A DNA stretch of 64,000 bases, from contig NZ_AP022570.1 in the NCBI RefSeq assembly GCF_010728325.1, positions 3,100,001-3,164,000 of the forward strand, read 5' to 3'. The notes under the pieces are model-generated. The model made no database searches, was not told the origin of the DNA, and saw nothing but the letters and a program-made list of their open reading frames with translations. The position numbers and the translations under genes were made by a program. Within the stretch, counting starts at the first letter, position 1; each line of letters begins with the position of its first letter. This stretch comes from Mycolicibacterium poriferae (lineage in GTDB: Bacteria; Actinomycetota; Actinomycetes; Mycobacteriales; Mycobacteriaceae). Below, one piece after another: positions 50,375 to 61,014 of this stretch.

Positions 50375-53179
50375 ATGGCTGAGTCTCCCGATACCACGTT
50401 GGCACCGATCGGTTCTGTCCTGCGCACCCAGGTGGGACGGGAAGCCACGGAGCCGATGCGTGAGGACATCCGCCTGCTCGGCGCGATCCTGGGGGAGACC
50501 GTTCGCGACCAGAACGGTGACACCGTCTTCGACCTGGTAGAGCGCGCCCGGGTGGAGTCGTTTCGGGTGCGTCGCTCCGAGATCGACCGCGCCGACATCG
50601 TCTCGTTGTTCGACGGCATCGATGTTCACCAGGCCATCCCCGTCATCCGCGCCTTCACCCACTTCGCGCTGCTGGCCAACGTGGCTGAGGACATCCATCG
50701 CGAGCGCCGCCGGGCGGTCCACGAGGCCGCCGGTGAACCGCCCCAGGACAGCAGCCTCGCCGCCACCTACCTCAAACTCGACACGGCGAACCTGGATCCG
50801 GACACCGTGGCCGACGCGCTGGTCGGGGCGCTGGTGTCGCCCGTCATCACCGCGCACCCCACCGAGACGCGGCGGCGCACCGTGTTCGACACCCAGCACC
50901 GCATCACCGAGCTGATGCGGATGCGGATGCACGGCCTGACCAGGACCGAGGAAGGCCGCGACATCGAGACCGAGTTGCGCCGACACATCCTCACGCTGTG
51001 GCAGACCGCGCTGATCCGGCTGTCGCGACTGAAGATCCAGGACGAGATCGAAACCGGCCTGCGGTACTACGCGGCGGCGTTCTTCGAGGTCATTCCGCAG
51101 GTCAATGCGCAGGTGCGCGCGGCGCTGCAGGCCCGCTGGCCCGACACCGACCTGCTGGCCGAGCCGATCCTGCGCCCCGGATCGTGGATCGGCGGCGACC
51201 GGGACGGCAACCCGAACGTGACCGCCGACGTGGTGCGGCTGGCCACCGGCCGCGCCGCGTTCACCGCATTCGCGTACTACTTCGGTGAGCTCACTGCGCT
51301 CGAGCAGGAGTTGTCGATGTCGGTGCGTCTGGTGCACATCAGCGACGGGCTGGCCGCCCTCGCCGACGCCTGCCATGAGCCGGCCCGCGAGGACGAGCCC
51401 TACCGTCGCGCGCTTCGGGTCATCCACGCGCGGCTCACGGCGACAGCGCAGCAGATCCTCGACGAGCAACCCGAGCACGAACTCGACCTGGGCATGTCGC
51501 CCTACCAGACGCCGGCCAAGCTGCTGGACGACCTCGATGTGGTCGACGAGTCACTGCGCTCCAACGGCAGCGCGGTGCTCGCCGACGACCGGTTGTGCCG
51601 GCTGCGGGAATCGGTGCGGGTGTTCGGGTTTCATCTCTCCGGGCTGGACATGCGGCAGAACTCCGACGTGCACGAGGAGGTCATCGCCGAGTTGTTCGCC
51701 TGGGCGGGGGTGCACGACGACTATGCGTCGCTGAGCGAGCCGGAGCGCGTCGAGCTGCTCGCCGCCGAACTGGGCACCCGGCGACCGCTGGTGCGCCCCG
51801 AGGCCGACCTGTCCGAGCTGGCGCGCAAGGAGCTGGGCATCGTCATGGCCGCCGCCCGCGCCGTGCACGTGTTCGGGCCGCAGGCGGTGCCGAACTACAT
51901 CATCTCGATGTGCCAGTCGGTGTCGGACATGCTCGAACCCGCGATCCTGCTGAAGGAGGCCGGGCTGCTGGACGCCTCGGGTGACCAGCCGTACGCCGCG
52001 GTCGGGATCGTGCCACTGTTCGAGACCATCGACGACCTGCAACGCGGGTCGTCGATCCTGGAGGCGGCGCTGGAGCTTCCGCTGTACCGCGCCCTGGTCA
52101 CCGCGCGGGGCGACAGCCAGGAGGTGATGCTGGGCTACTCCGACTCCAACAAGGACGGCGGCTACCTGGCGGCCAACTGGGCGCTCTACCGCGCGGAACT
52201 GGATCTCGTCGAGTCGGCCCGCAAGACCGGCATCCGGCTGCGGTTGTTCCACGGTCGCGGTGGGACGGTGGGCCGCGGCGGGGGGCCCAGTTACGACGCC
52301 ATCCTGGCGCAGCCGCCCGGCGCGGTGCGGGGCTCGTTGCGCCTGACCGAACAGGGTGAGGTCATCGCCGCCAAGTACGCCGAGCCGCAGATCGCCCGCC
52401 GGAACCTGGAAACCCTGTTGGCCGCCACGCTGGAGGCCACCCTGCTGGACACCGAAGGCCTGGGGCGCTCGTCGGAAGAGGCCTACGCGGTGCTCGACGA
52501 CCTCGCTGCCAGGGCGCAGCGCGCCTACGCCGAATTGGTGCATGAGACACCTGGATTCGTCGACTACTTCAAAGCCTCGACACCGGTCAGTGAGATCGGC
52601 GCGCTGAACATCGGCAGCCGGCCGACGTCGCGGAAACCCACGACGCAGATCTCGGATCTCCGCGCGATCCCGTGGGTGCTGGCCTGGAGCCAGTCGCGGG
52701 TGATGCTGCCGGGTTGGTACGGCACCGGCAGCGCCTTCGAGCAGTGGATCGCCGACGGCGATGACCAGGATGCGCGGCTGGCCGTCCTGCAGGACCTCTA
52801 TCAGCGCTGGCCGTTCTTCACCACCGTGCTGTCCAACATGGCCCAGGTGCTCGCCAAGTCGGACCTTGGCCTGGCGGCGCGGTATTCGGAGTTGGTCGAC
52901 GACGAGGACCTTCGGCGGCGGGTGTTCGACAAGATCGCCGACGAGCACGCGCGGACCATCCGGATGCACGCGTTGATCACCGGGCAGGACGATCTGCTGG
53001 CCGACAACCCGGCGCTGGCCCGCTCGGTGTTCAACCGGTTCCCGTACCTCGAGCCGCTGAACCACCTGCAGGTGGAGTTGCTGCGGCGTTACCGCTCCGG
53101 CGACGAGGACGAGTTGGTCCAGCGGGGGATCCTGCTGACGATGAGCGGGCTGGCGACGGCGCTGCGCAACAGCGGCTGA
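50375..53179 (+). CDS. ppc: Phosphoenolpyruvate carboxylase
   Basis: It carboxylates PEP to oxaloacetate, an anaplerotic step. The 934-residue protein carries the catalytic HPTETRRRT His region, [33 protein letters not shown] near residue 584 with the catalytic Lys, [15 protein letters not shown] and [17 protein letters not shown]; the C-terminus ends RNSG like the usual RNTG. ATG at 50375 ([11 protein letters not shown]) has GATACT 6 nt upstream as a weak -10, so it may be leaderless; the frame is open further upstream without conservation. M. tuberculosis has no ppc at this locus as far as I know. Confidence 0.96.
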   Translation: MAESPDTTLAPIGSVLRTQVGREATEPMREDIRLLGAILGETVRDQNGDTVFDLVERARVESFRVRRSEIDRADIVSLFDGIDVHQAIPVIRAFTHFALLANVAEDIHRERRRAVHEAAGEPPQDSSLAATYLKLDTANLDPDTVADALVGALVSPVITAHPTETRRRTVFDTQHRITELMRMRMHGLTRTEEGRDIETELRRHILTLWQTALIRLSRLKIQDEIETGLRYYAAAFFEVIPQVNAQVRAALQARWPDTDLLAEPILRPGSWIGGDRDGNPNVTADVVRLATGRAAFTAFAYYFGELTALEQELSMSVRLVHISDGLAALADACHEPAREDEPYRRALRVIHARLTATAQQILDEQPEHELDLGMSPYQTPAKLLDDLDVVDESLRSNGSAVLADDRLCRLRESVRVFGFHLSGLDMRQNSDVHEEVIAELFAWAGVHDDYASLSEPERVELLAAELGTRRPLVRPEADLSELARKELGIVMAAARAVHVFGPQAVPNYIISMCQSVSDMLEPAILLKEAGLLDASGDQPYAAVGIVPLFETIDDLQRGSSILEAALELPLYRALVTARGDSQEVMLGYSDSNKDGGYLAANWALYRAELDLVESARKTGIRLRLFHGRGGTVGRGGGPSYDAILAQPPGAVRGSLRLTEQGEVIAAKYAEPQIARRNLETLLAATLEATLLDTEGLGRSSEEAYAVLDDLAARAQRAYAELVHETPGFVDYFKASTPVSEIGALNIGSRPTSRKPTTQISDLRAIPWVLAWSQSRVMLPGWYGTGSAFEQWIADGDDQDARLAVLQDLYQRWPFFTTVLSNMAQVLAKSDLGLAARYSELVDDEDLRRRVFDKIADEHARTIRMHALITGQDDLLADNPALARSVFNRFPYLEPLNHLQVELLRRYRSGDEDELVQRGILLTMSGLATALRNSG

Positions 53180-53185
53180 GGAGTC

Positions 53186-53560
53186 TTACTGCAGTCCCGC
53201 GGTGCGCCTCACGCGGTCGATGGCGCCTCGCACGACCTGCTCGGTGGCCGCGAGCGGGGAGATGACCGATTCGCCCATTTCGACGATGCGTTCGACGCGG
53301 GCGACGACCCCTTCCATCCGGTCGACGACGTCGTGCAGGCGAGGAGCCAGCTCGTTGATCTGGTTGATGGTCTCGTTGAACCGTTCCAGAGTGGCGTCCA
53401 GATTGCCGGTCGAATGGTTGAGGTCCTCCAGCGTCTCGCTGAGACCCTCCAGGATGGTGTCGACCTGCTCGACGGTGACGTCGGCGTTCAGCGCCGCCTG
53501 TGCCAGTTTGCGGATCCGCTCCGGGCCGGTCCGGATCGGTCGGTCACCTCTGTCTGCCAT
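53186..53560 (-). CDS. Helical coiled-coil protein of unknown function
   Basis: The 124-residue protein is almost entirely helical with heptad-like spacing: VEQVDTILEGLSETLEDL, LDATLERFNETINQINEL, LHDVVDRMEGVVARVERIVEM. No membrane segment or signal is seen. This pattern occurs in small actinobacterial proteins of unknown function. ATG at 53560 (MADRGDRP) is chosen; the frame extends to 53623 but those codons overlap a repeat element. It converges on ppc with a 6-nt gap. Confidence 0.68.
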   Translation of the reverse strand: MADRGDRPIRTGPERIRKLAQAALNADVTVEQVDTILEGLSETLEDLNHSTGNLDATLERFNETINQINELAPRLHDVVDRMEGVVARVERIVEMGESVISPLAATEQVVRGAIDRVRRTAGLQ

Positions 53561-53603
53561 GACGCAAGTATGACGACTCCACGCGCCGAACTGGCAGTGC
53601 CCC

Positions 53604-53669
53604 GGCGTCGAGACTGCAGCCACGGCGGGAAAGTGCGAGAGGGAAGCGCAGCCACCGCAGTGTGAACGG
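53604..53669. repeat. Degenerate copy of a ~65-bp hairpin element
   Basis: It shares GAGACTGCAGC (53610-53620) and AAAGTGCGAG (53630-53639) at identical spacing with the intact element at 54166-54230. Its outer arms pair imperfectly (CGTCGAGACTGCA against CGCAGTGTGAACG). The two copies flank the secreted-peptide gene. Confidence 0.6.
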
Positions 53670-53793
53670 ACGTCGTCGGCCGTTGCGAGGCTTCGATTCC
53701 TGCCAGCGGCCGGTCAATTTCTGCCAGCGGAAATCAACTGCCTGACCTGCGGGTTACACCGGGCAGAACTCAAGATCAGAAAGAGGAACCGAG

Positions 53794-54096
53794 ATGAAGA
53801 GCATCACTCTCGCCACCGCCGCCGCTGCCGGTTTGACCGCCGCCGTCCTGGGCCTGGCCACTCCCGCGGCCGCCGCACCCAGTGGCTCCGACGCCCAGCA
53901 GACCATCAGCCAGCTCGAAGCCGACGGCAACCGCGTCATCGTCAACCGTCTGTCCGACGCCCCGCTGTCGCAGGCCACCGTCGTGGCCGTCCAGCCCGGA
54001 CCCGCCCTGCGCGGCACCGTGCCCAACACCGGCTACAACGACGACAACCGCCAGGACGTCGTTACCGGCCAGGTCTACTACGTCGACGTCCGCTGA
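53794..54096 (+). CDS. Small secreted mycobacterial protein
   Basis: The 100-residue product has a clear signal peptide (MKSITLATAAAAGLTAAVLG, then LATPAAAA) with probable cleavage before APSGSD. The mature ~72 residues include [25 protein letters not shown], a pattern I associate with small secreted mycobacterial proteins in which VIVNK and APL recur; the cysteine often seen in that region is absent. Function unknown. AAAGAGGAA precedes the ATG. The stop codon is inside a 27-bp tandem repeat. Confidence 0.85.
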   Translation: MKSITLATAAAAGLTAAVLGLATPAAAAPSGSDAQQTISQLEADGNRVIVNRLSDAPLSQATVVAVQPGPALRGTVPNTGYNDDNRQDVVTGQVYYVDVR

Positions 54097-54154
54097 GCGG
54101 ACAATCAGGCAGGGGTCCGCTGAGCGGACAATCGGACAGGGGTCCGCTGAGCGG
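54088..54154. repeat. 27-bp tandem repeat (2.5 copies) carrying the stop codon of the secreted-protein gene
   Basis: Units 54088-54114 and 54115-54141 and a partial third at 54142-54154 each begin with GTCCGCTGAGCGGAC, a perfect 6-bp hairpin with loop TGA. In the first unit this TGA is the stop codon of the secreted-protein gene. The result is two perfect tandem hairpins and a truncated third at the 3' end, possibly acting as a terminator array. Confidence 0.85.
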
Positions 54155-54165
54155 CGCGTCACAAA

Positions 54166-54230
54166 CCGTTGAGACTGCAGCTACTGCGGCAAAGTGCGAG
54201 TGACGCCCGCCGCCAGTGCAGTCTCAACGG
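54166..54230. repeat. Intact 65-bp inverted-repeat element
   Basis: CCGTTGAGACTGCA (54166-54179) and TGCAGTCTCAACGG (54217-54230) are perfect 14-bp inverted arms around a 37-nt core containing AAAGTGCGAG. No transposase or ORF is inside. It lies 20 bp after the end of pgl, which converges on it, and may serve as a bidirectional terminator or be a dispersed palindromic element. Confidence 0.8.
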
Positions 54231-54249
54231 GGAGAGCGCGTCAGCCGGG

Positions 54250-54981
54250 TCAGAGCTTGGCGGCCGCGGCTTCGTCCAGCAGCCAGACCGTCGCCTCGGT
54301 GCCGACCGCGCCGGCGGCCGGCACCTCGGTCGGTTCGGCGCCGTTGACCGCAGCGGCCACTGCGTCGGCCTTGCCCTCGCCGGAGACCACCAGCCACACC
54401 TGCCGGGAGCGGCGAACCGCGGGCAGGGTCAACGTGATCCGGCGCGGCGGCGGCTTGGGGGAGTCGGTGACACCGACCACCATCCGCTCGGTCTCGCGCA
54501 CCGCCGCAGAGTCGGGGAACAACGAGTTGACGTGGCCCTCACCGCCCATGCCCAGCAGATGAATGTCGAATTCGGTTGCGGGGTCGACGAACGTCTCGGC
54601 GAGTAGCTGTTCGTACCCGCCGGCAGCCGCGTCGAGGTCGTCGCCGAACTCGCCGTCGGAGGCGGCCATCGAATGCACGTTGACCGGGGGGATGTCGATG
54701 TGGTCGAGCAGCGCCTCGCGGGCCTGCTTGTCGTTGCGCTCGTCGTCGTCAGAGGGCACGAAACGTTCGTCGCCCCAGTAGATGTGCACCTTCGCCCAGT
54801 CGATCTCGCCGGCGCGTTCGCGCACCCGCTCGAGCAGCCCGATGCCGGTGCCGCCGCCGGTCAGCACGATCGAGGCGGTACCGTGCTCCTCGATCGTGGA
54901 AGCGATGGCCGACACCAGCCGGTCGCCTGCGGCAGCGACCAGCGCCGTGCTGTCGGAGTAGGTTTCGATGGTCGGTTTCAT
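54250..54981 (-). CDS. pgl: 6-phosphogluconolactonase
   Basis: It hydrolyses 6-phosphogluconolactone in the oxidative pentose phosphate pathway. The 243-residue protein (devB type) shows [55 protein letters not shown] and [15 protein letters not shown], the conserved family blocks. ATG at 54981 overlaps the opcA stop. It is the last gene of tkt-tal-zwf-opcA-pgl. Confidence 0.95.
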   Translation of the reverse strand: MKPTIETYSDSTALVAAAGDRLVSAIASTIEEHGTASIVLTGGGTGIGLLERVRERAGEIDWAKVHIYWGDERFVPSDDDERNDKQAREALLDHIDIPPVNVHSMAASDGEFGDDLDAAAGGYEQLLAETFVDPATEFDIHLLGMGGEGHVNSLFPDSAAVRETERMVVGVTDSPKPPPRRITLTLPAVRRSRQVWLVVSGEGKADAVAAAVNGAEPTEVPAAGAVGTEATVWLLDEAAAAKL

Positions 54982-55889
54982 TGATAGGACACCTTGTCGA
55001 TTCCGGTCAGCGCCTCGCGATAGATCTCGTCGGCATCGAGCCGGCGCATCTCCTCGGCGAGGCATTCAGGGACATCTCTTCTTGCCAGTGGAACCAGCGC
55101 CACGGGCCGCGACGTTCGGCTCAGCGTCGCCGTCACACCCTCCTGCGGTCGGCTGAGCGTCACGGTGTCATGATCCCGGTGCAGCTCCACCTTGAGGGTG
55201 CCGACCGACCGGGTCACCGTGCCGTCGATGCGGCTGGCCAGCCAGCCGGCCAGCATGTCCAGCGCCGGCTCGGACTTCAGGCCCGACACCACCGCCGAAC
55301 GGATCGGCTCATACGGCGGCTCGTCGATGGCCGAGGCCAGCAGCGCGCGCCAGTAGGTGATGCGACTCCACGCCAGGTCGGTGTCGCCGGGGTGATAGCC
55401 GGGCAGGCGACTCTTGATCGCGGCCAGCGGATCAGGGGCGTCGGTGGCGTTGGTGATCCGGCGGATCGCCAACCTGCCCAGCGGATCCTCGGCCGGCACC
55501 TGCGGCGCGGTGTCAGGCCACCACGCCACCACCGGGGTGTCGGGCAGCAGGAACGGCAGCACGACTGCCGAGGGATGCGCGGACAGTTCGCCGTGCAGAC
55601 GTAGCACCACCACCTCACCCGCTCCGGCGTCACGGCCGACCCGTAGCTCGGCGTCAAGCCGTGGGTCAGCGGCGTCACCGTCACCGGCCAGTGCTGCGAT
55701 CACCCGGCAGGGATGCTCACGACTGGCGAACGTGGCGGCGTCGATCGCGCTCTGCAGCGTCTCCTCGCTGTCGGGGGCGATGACGAGGGTCAGCACCCGG
55801 CCCAGCGTCAGCGCGCCGCCCTCTTCACGAAGCCCGGTGATCTTCTTGTTGATCTCGGCAGTGGTGGTGTCGGGAAGTTCGACGATCAT
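54978..55889 (-). CDS. opcA: Glucose-6-phosphate dehydrogenase assembly protein OpcA
   Basis: OpcA is needed for G6PDH activity in cyanobacteria and actinobacteria. The 303-residue protein begins [17 protein letters not shown] and has [52 protein letters not shown] in pieces, and [19 protein letters not shown]. The frame is open upstream through the repeat region and into zwf, but the family start is MIVELPDT. About 121 bp of repeat-bearing DNA separates it from zwf. Confidence 0.95.
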   Translation of the reverse strand: MIVELPDTTTAEINKKITGLREEGGALTLGRVLTLVIAPDSEETLQSAIDAATFASREHPCRVIAALAGDGDAADPRLDAELRVGRDAGAGEVVVLRLHGELSAHPSAVVLPFLLPDTPVVAWWPDTAPQVPAEDPLGRLAIRRITNATDAPDPLAAIKSRLPGYHPGDTDLAWSRITYWRALLASAIDEPPYEPIRSAVVSGLKSEPALDMLAGWLASRIDGTVTRSVGTLKVELHRDHDTVTLSRPQEGVTATLSRTSRPVALVPLARRDVPECLAEEMRRLDADEIYREALTGIDKVSYQ

Positions 55890-55930
55890 CGGGGCCCCCG
55901 GTTCTCCCCCGCAAGCGGGAGGTGCCCCCA

Positions 55931-56012
55931 CGCGCAAGCGCTCGTCGGGGCTTGTCGGTTCCTCGCGCAAGCGCTCGTCGGGGTTTGTCGGTTCCTCGCG
56001 CAAGCGCTCGTC
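55931..56012. repeat. 33-bp tandem repeats between zwf and opcA
   Basis: Units at 55931-55963 and 55964-55996 and a partial third from 55997 carry the core CGCGCAAGCGCTCGTC followed by GGGGYTTGTCGGTTCCT. The final unit runs into the TGA stop of zwf. On the minus strand the repeats are an open frame (DERLREEPTNP type) leading into opcA but outside the conserved protein. The 20-mer TCCTCGCGCAAGCGCTCGTC is identical to one in uvrC (42296-42315). Confidence 0.9.
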
Positions 56013-57540
56013 ACGGCCGCCTCCATTCCCGGTCCAGCCGATGCACCATCTCGAATGCCGACGGCGGGCCCCACGTACCCGACTCGTAGGGCTCCGGACG
56101 CCCTTGCCCGGCCCAGGCGTCCAACACCGGATCGAGGATCTTCCAGGACAATTCGACCTCGGCGTTGACCGGGAACAACGACGGCTCGCCGAGCAGGACA
56201 TCGAGGATCAACCGCTCATAGGCTTCCGGGGAGTCCTCGGCGAACGCCGAGCCGTAGGAGAAGTCCATGTTCACATCTCGGACCTCCATCGCGCTGCCGG
56301 GCACCTTGGAGCCGAACCGCATCGTGATGCCTTCGTCCGGCTGGATCCTCAGCACCAGTGCGTTCTTGCCGAGCTCCTCGGTCATCGTTGAGTCGAACGG
56401 CAGATGCGGGGCACGCTTGAACACCAACGCCACCTCGGTGACACGACGCGGCAGTCGTTTTCCGGTGCGCAGGAAGAAGGGCACCCCCGCCCAGCGCCGG
56501 GTGTCCACCTCGAGGGTGATCGCGGCGAACGTCTCGGTCGTGGACTCGGGGGAGAAGCCGCCCTCGTCGAGCAGGCCCGGCACCTTCTCGTTGCCCTGCC
56601 AGCCCGCCGAATACTGGCCGCGCGCCGAGGTCAGATTCAACGGCTGAAGCGGCCGGGTCGCCGAGAGCACCTTGATCTTCTCGGCCTGCAGCTCGTGCGG
56701 ACCGAAGCTGACGGGTTCCTCCATCGCTGTCAGCGCCAGCAGCTGGATGAGGTGGTTCTGGATGACGTCGCGCGCAGCGCCGATCCCGTCGTAGTAGCCG
56801 GCCCGGCCGCCCAGGCCGATGTCCTCGGCCATCGTGATCTGGACATGATCGACGTAGTGGGCATTCCAGATCGGCTCGTAGAGCTCGTTGGCGAACCGCA
56901 GCGCCAGGATGTTCTGCACCGTCTCCTTGCCGAGATAGTGGTCGATACGGAACACCGACTCCTCGGGAAAGACGCTGTTGACCACCGCGTTGAGCTCGCG
57001 GGCGCTGGCCAGGTCGTGCCCGAACGGCTTCTCGATCACGACCCGGCTCCACCGGTCCTCCTGCTGGCGGGCCAAGCCGGACTTGTGCAGCTGTTCGCAC
57101 ACGACGGGGAACGCCTTGGGCGGGATGGACAGGTAGAAGGCGTGATTTCCGCCCGTGCCGCGTTCGGCGTCGAGCTTGTTCAGCGTCTCGGCGAGCCGCT
57201 CGAAGGCCGCGTCGTCGTCGAACGTGCCCTGCACGAAGCGGAAACCCTCGGCCAGCCGGTCCCACACCTCTTGACGAAACGGGGTGCGCGCATGCTGCTG
57301 GACCGCCTCGTAGACCACCTGGCCGAAGTCCTCGTCGGCCCAGTCCCGTCGTGCGAAACCCACCAGGGCGAACGACGGCGGCAGTAGGCCCCGGTTGGCG
57401 AGGTCGTAGATGGCCGGCATCAACTTCTTGCGTGCCAAATCACCGGTCACGCCGAAGATCACCACGCCGCACGGGCCGGCGATGCGGGGCATGCGCTTGT
57501 CGCGCTTGTCCCGTAGCGGGTTGTGCCATGGAGTCGTCAC
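56011..57540 (-). CDS. zwf: Glucose-6-phosphate 1-dehydrogenase
   Basis: It oxidises glucose 6-phosphate with NAD(P) as the first step of the pentose phosphate pathway. The 509-residue protein has VIFGVTGDLARKKLMPAIYDL, VIEKPFGHDLASARELN, the substrate signature RIDHYLGKETVQNILALRF, and a C-terminus ending REWRRP as in zwf2 of M. tuberculosis. GTG at 57540 lies 10 nt after tal and precedes the conserved WHNPLRDKRDKR; the frame extending into tal is not used. Confidence 0.96.
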   Translation of the reverse strand: MTTPWHNPLRDKRDKRMPRIAGPCGVVIFGVTGDLARKKLMPAIYDLANRGLLPPSFALVGFARRDWADEDFGQVVYEAVQQHARTPFRQEVWDRLAEGFRFVQGTFDDDAAFERLAETLNKLDAERGTGGNHAFYLSIPPKAFPVVCEQLHKSGLARQQEDRWSRVVIEKPFGHDLASARELNAVVNSVFPEESVFRIDHYLGKETVQNILALRFANELYEPIWNAHYVDHVQITMAEDIGLGGRAGYYDGIGAARDVIQNHLIQLLALTAMEEPVSFGPHELQAEKIKVLSATRPLQPLNLTSARGQYSAGWQGNEKVPGLLDEGGFSPESTTETFAAITLEVDTRRWAGVPFFLRTGKRLPRRVTEVALVFKRAPHLPFDSTMTEELGKNALVLRIQPDEGITMRFGSKVPGSAMEVRDVNMDFSYGSAFAEDSPEAYERLILDVLLGEPSLFPVNAEVELSWKILDPVLDAWAGQGRPEPYESGTWGPPSAFEMVHRLDREWRRP

Positions 57541-57550
57541 GGCCGCAAGG

Positions 57551-58669
57551 TCACTTGCCGGCGGCGTCGAGTTGTCCCTTGGTGGCGTCGAGCAGCTCCA
57601 GCCAGGACTTCTCGAACTTCTCGACACCTTCGTCTTCGAGCACCTTGAACACATCGGGCAGGTCGATGCCGATGTCGGCGAGCTTGTCGAAGACCTCCTG
57701 GGCCTCCGCGGCACGGCCGGTCACCGTGTCGCCGGTGACCACCCCGTGGTCGGCGACGGCGTCGATCGTCTTCTCCGGCATGGTGTTCACCGTGTTGGGT
57801 GCCACGAGCTCGGTCACGTAGAGCGTGTCGGAGTAGTCCGGGTTCTTGACGCCGGTCGATGCCCACAGCGGGCGCTGCACCCGGGCGCCGGAGGACTGCA
57901 GCGCCGAGAAGCGGTCGCCGCCGAGGAACACCTCTTCGTAGGCGGCATAGGCCAGCCGGGCGTTGGCCACGGCAGCCTTGCCGCGCAGCGCCATTGCTTC
58001 CTCGGAGCCGATGCTCTCGAGGCGCTTGTCGATCTCGGTGTCCACGCGGGAGACGAAGAATGAGGCGACCGAGTGGATGCGGGACAGATCGTGGCCGGCC
58101 TCCTTGGCTTTTTCCAGGCCGGCCAGGTAGGCGTCCATCACCATGCGGTGTCGTTCGACAGAGAAGATCAGCGTCACGTTCACCGAGATACCCTCGGCGA
58201 GCACCGCGGTGATCGCCGGAATGCCGGGCATCGTGGCCGGGATCTTGATGAGCAGATTGGGGCGGTCGACGGTCTTCCACAGGTCGATGGCCTGCAGGAT
58301 CGTCTTGTCGGTGTCGTGCGCCATCCGTGGATCCACCTCGATGGACACCCGGCCGTCCACCCCGTCGGACTGCTCGTACTGCTTGGCCAGCACGTCACAG
58401 GCGTTGCGGACGTCGTCGGTGGTGACGGTGCGGATGGTGGCTTCGACGTCGGCGCCGCGCGCGGCCAGCTCGTTGATCTGCTCGTCGTAGGCGTCGCCGG
58501 AGGACAACGCGGACTGGAAGATCGACGGGTTGGTGGTCACGCCGACCACCGACTTGGTGTCGATCAGCTCTTGGAGGTTGCCGGTCTGCAGCCGGTCTCG
58601 GGACAGGTCGTCGAGCCACACGGATACGCCCGCAGCGGACAGTGCGGCCAGATTCTGGTTCTGGGTCAT
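57551..58669 (-). CDS. tal: Transaldolase
   Basis: It transfers a dihydroxyacetone unit between sugar phosphates. The 372-residue protein has [48 protein letters not shown] with the Schiff-base Lys, [12 protein letters not shown] and [16 protein letters not shown]. The length and these motifs fit the actinobacterial class. It follows tkt after 51 bp. Confidence 0.97.
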   Translation of the reverse strand: MTQNQNLAALSAAGVSVWLDDLSRDRLQTGNLQELIDTKSVVGVTTNPSIFQSALSSGDAYDEQINELAARGADVEATIRTVTTDDVRNACDVLAKQYEQSDGVDGRVSIEVDPRMAHDTDKTILQAIDLWKTVDRPNLLIKIPATMPGIPAITAVLAEGISVNVTLIFSVERHRMVMDAYLAGLEKAKEAGHDLSRIHSVASFFVSRVDTEIDKRLESIGSEEAMALRGKAAVANARLAYAAYEEVFLGGDRFSALQSSGARVQRPLWASTGVKNPDYSDTLYVTELVAPNTVNTMPEKTIDAVADHGVVTGDTVTGRAAEAQEVFDKLADIGIDLPDVFKVLEDEGVEKFEKSWLELLDATKGQLDAAGK

Positions 58670-58720
58670 GGTCGGATCCTCGGTCTCTCGTTGTGTCTGA
58701 TCGGCCGTCTGGTTGGCCGT

Positions 58721-60808
58721 CTAGTTGGCCATCGTGCGTTCCGCGGCGGCCACCACAGCCTCTGGGGTGAAGCCGAATTCCCGGAACAGCGTCTTGTCGT
58801 CGGCGGACTCGCCGTAGTGCTCGATGGAAACGATCTCGCCGCAATCGCCGACGAGCTTGTACCAGCTCTGGGCGATCCCCGCCTCGACCGCCACCCGCGC
58901 CGACACGGTGGGTGGCAGCACGCTGTCGCGGTAGTCCTGCGGCTGCGATTCGAACCATTCGATGCAGGGCATCGACACCACGGCGGCGGTGATGTTCTTG
59001 TCGGCCAGCATCTTCTTGGCCTCGACCGCGATCTGCAGTTCGGAGCCGGTCGCGATGAGGATGACGTCGGCCTGGGCCGAGCCACCGCCCAGTACGTAAC
59101 CACCGCGGGCAACACCGTCGGAGTCGGTGCCCTCCAGCACCGGGATTCCCTGACGGGTCAGGACGAAACCGACCGGGCCGCTGCCGTTGCCCCGGGCGAT
59201 GATGCTGCGCCAGGCGTAGGCGGTCTCGTTCGGATCGCCCGGCCGGACCACCGACAGGTTCGGAATGGCCCGCAGCGCCGCCAGGTGCTCGATCGGCTGA
59301 TGGGTGGGGCCGTCCTCCCCGAGGCCGATCGAGTCGTGGGTCCAGACGTAGATGGTGTCGATGTCCATCAGCGAGGCCAGTCGGACCGACGGCCGCATGT
59401 AATCGGAGAACTGCAGGAACGTGCCGCCGAACGCGCGGGTCGGCCCGTGCAGCACGATCCCGGACAGGATCGCACCCATCGCGTGCTCACGGACCCCGAA
59501 GTGCAGCACCCGCCCGTACCAGTCGGCTTTGAAATCGTCGGTTGAAATCGAGGGTGGCCCAAAGGATTTGACCCCGTCGATGGTGGTGTTGTTGCTGCCG
59601 GCCAGGTCGGCGGAACCGCCCCAGAGCTCGGGCAGTTTGGGGGCGACGTCGTTGAGCACCTCGCCGAAGGCCTTGCGCGTGGCCATCGCTTTGGAGCCCG
59701 GCTCCCAGTGGGTGATGTCGGCATCCCAACCGTCGGGCAGCTCCTGCGCCAGCAGTCGGTCCAGCAGCTTCTTGCGCTCGGGTTCGCGCTCGGCCCACGC
59801 GTCGAATGTCGACTGCCACTTCTGGTGTGCCTCGCGGCCGCGGTCGACGAGTTTGCGGGTGTGGCCGATGACCTCGTCGCTGACCTCGAAGGTCTGGTCG
59901 GGATCGAACCCGAGCACCTTCTTCGTGGCGGCGACCTCGTCCTCGCCGAGCGCGGAGCCGTGCACGCCGCCGGTGTTCATCTTGTTGGGGGCGGGATAAC
60001 CGATGATCGTGCGCAGCGCGATGAACGACGGCTTGTCGGTGACCTTCTTGGCCTCGGCGATTGCCTGCTCGATGGCGACGACGTTCTCGCCACCCTCGAT
60101 CTCCTGCACGTGCCACCCGTAGGCCCGGTAGCGCGCCGCGACGTCCTCGGACAGTGCGATGTTGGTGTCGTGCTCGATGGAGATCTGGTTCTTGTCGTAG
60201 AACACGATGAGATTGCCGAGCTGCTGGGTGCCCGCGAGCGACGACGCTTCGCTGGTGACGCCCTCCTCGATGTCGCCGTCGGAGGCGATCACGTAGATGT
60301 AGTGGTCGAACGGGCTCTCACCCCACGGCGTGTCGGGGTCGAACAGGCCGCGCTCGTAACGTGAGGCCATCGCCATGCCCACGGACGAGGCCAGCCCCTG
60401 GCCGAGCGGGCCGGTGGTGATCTCCACACCTCGGGTGTGGCGGAACTCGGGATGGCCGGGGGTCTTGGACTTGAACGTCCGCAGCGCCTGGATGTCGGAC
60501 AGCTCCAGGCCGAAGCCGCCGAGGTAGAGCTGGATGTAGAGGGTGAGGCTGGAGTGCCCACAGGACAGCACGAACCGGTCTCGACCCAGCCAGCTGGTGT
60601 CGCTGGGGTCGTGCTGCATCTGTCGCTGGAACAGCGTGTAGGCCAGCGGTGCGAGGCTCATCGCGGTGCCGGGGTGCCCGCTGCCGACCTTCTGGACCGC
60701 GTCGGCGGCCAGCACCCGCACGGTGTCGACGGCCCGGGTGTCCACCTCCGTCCAGTCGTCCGGGTGGTTCGGCCGGGTGAGGGCGTTGATCTCTTCGAGC
60801 GTGGTCAC
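58721..60808 (-). CDS. tkt: Transketolase
   Basis: This thiamine-diphosphate enzyme transfers two-carbon units. The 695-residue protein has [34 protein letters not shown], the TPP motif beginning [10 protein letters not shown] and ending [14 protein letters not shown], and [22 protein letters not shown] in the pyrimidine domain. GTG at 60808 ([16 protein letters not shown]) is the start; earlier codons reach into the divergent promoter region. It is the first gene of the pentose phosphate operon. Confidence 0.96.
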   Translation of the reverse strand: MTTLEEINALTRPNHPDDWTEVDTRAVDTVRVLAADAVQKVGSGHPGTAMSLAPLAYTLFQRQMQHDPSDTSWLGRDRFVLSCGHSSLTLYIQLYLGGFGLELSDIQALRTFKSKTPGHPEFRHTRGVEITTGPLGQGLASSVGMAMASRYERGLFDPDTPWGESPFDHYIYVIASDGDIEEGVTSEASSLAGTQQLGNLIVFYDKNQISIEHDTNIALSEDVAARYRAYGWHVQEIEGGENVVAIEQAIAEAKKVTDKPSFIALRTIIGYPAPNKMNTGGVHGSALGEDEVAATKKVLGFDPDQTFEVSDEVIGHTRKLVDRGREAHQKWQSTFDAWAEREPERKKLLDRLLAQELPDGWDADITHWEPGSKAMATRKAFGEVLNDVAPKLPELWGGSADLAGSNNTTIDGVKSFGPPSISTDDFKADWYGRVLHFGVREHAMGAILSGIVLHGPTRAFGGTFLQFSDYMRPSVRLASLMDIDTIYVWTHDSIGLGEDGPTHQPIEHLAALRAIPNLSVVRPGDPNETAYAWRSIIARGNGSGPVGFVLTRQGIPVLEGTDSDGVARGGYVLGGGSAQADVILIATGSELQIAVEAKKMLADKNITAAVVSMPCIEWFESQPQDYRDSVLPPTVSARVAVEAGIAQSWYKLVGDCGEIVSIEHYGESADDKTLFREFGFTPEAVVAAAERTMAN

Positions 60809-61014
60809 GAGGCGCACTCCTTGACTTGAGCGGTGGGCATCCGGTTGTGAGTGGGTGATCCGCACCAACCACCCTAGTGCGGAACGCTGCGGCGACGCAG
60901 GGGTCATCCCTGGCCGGGGAGTCGCTGGGGACCCTGCGGTTCCGAGTACCCGCCCCGGCGGTCTACCATCCTCTGTAGTAGAAGTTCGTTGTTCGTCGTC
61001 GAGGAGTGGGTTGC

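Noticed and set aside
51551..53065. Minus-strand frame of 504 codons antisense to ppc
   Set aside because: Shadow of ppc with no recognisable domain.
54166..54230. Insertion sequence remnant
   Set aside because: No transposase fragment or target-site duplication was seen; only a short palindromic element can be supported.
55931..56012. CRISPR-like repeats
   Set aside because: The repeats are directly adjacent with no unique spacers, and no cas genes are in the window.
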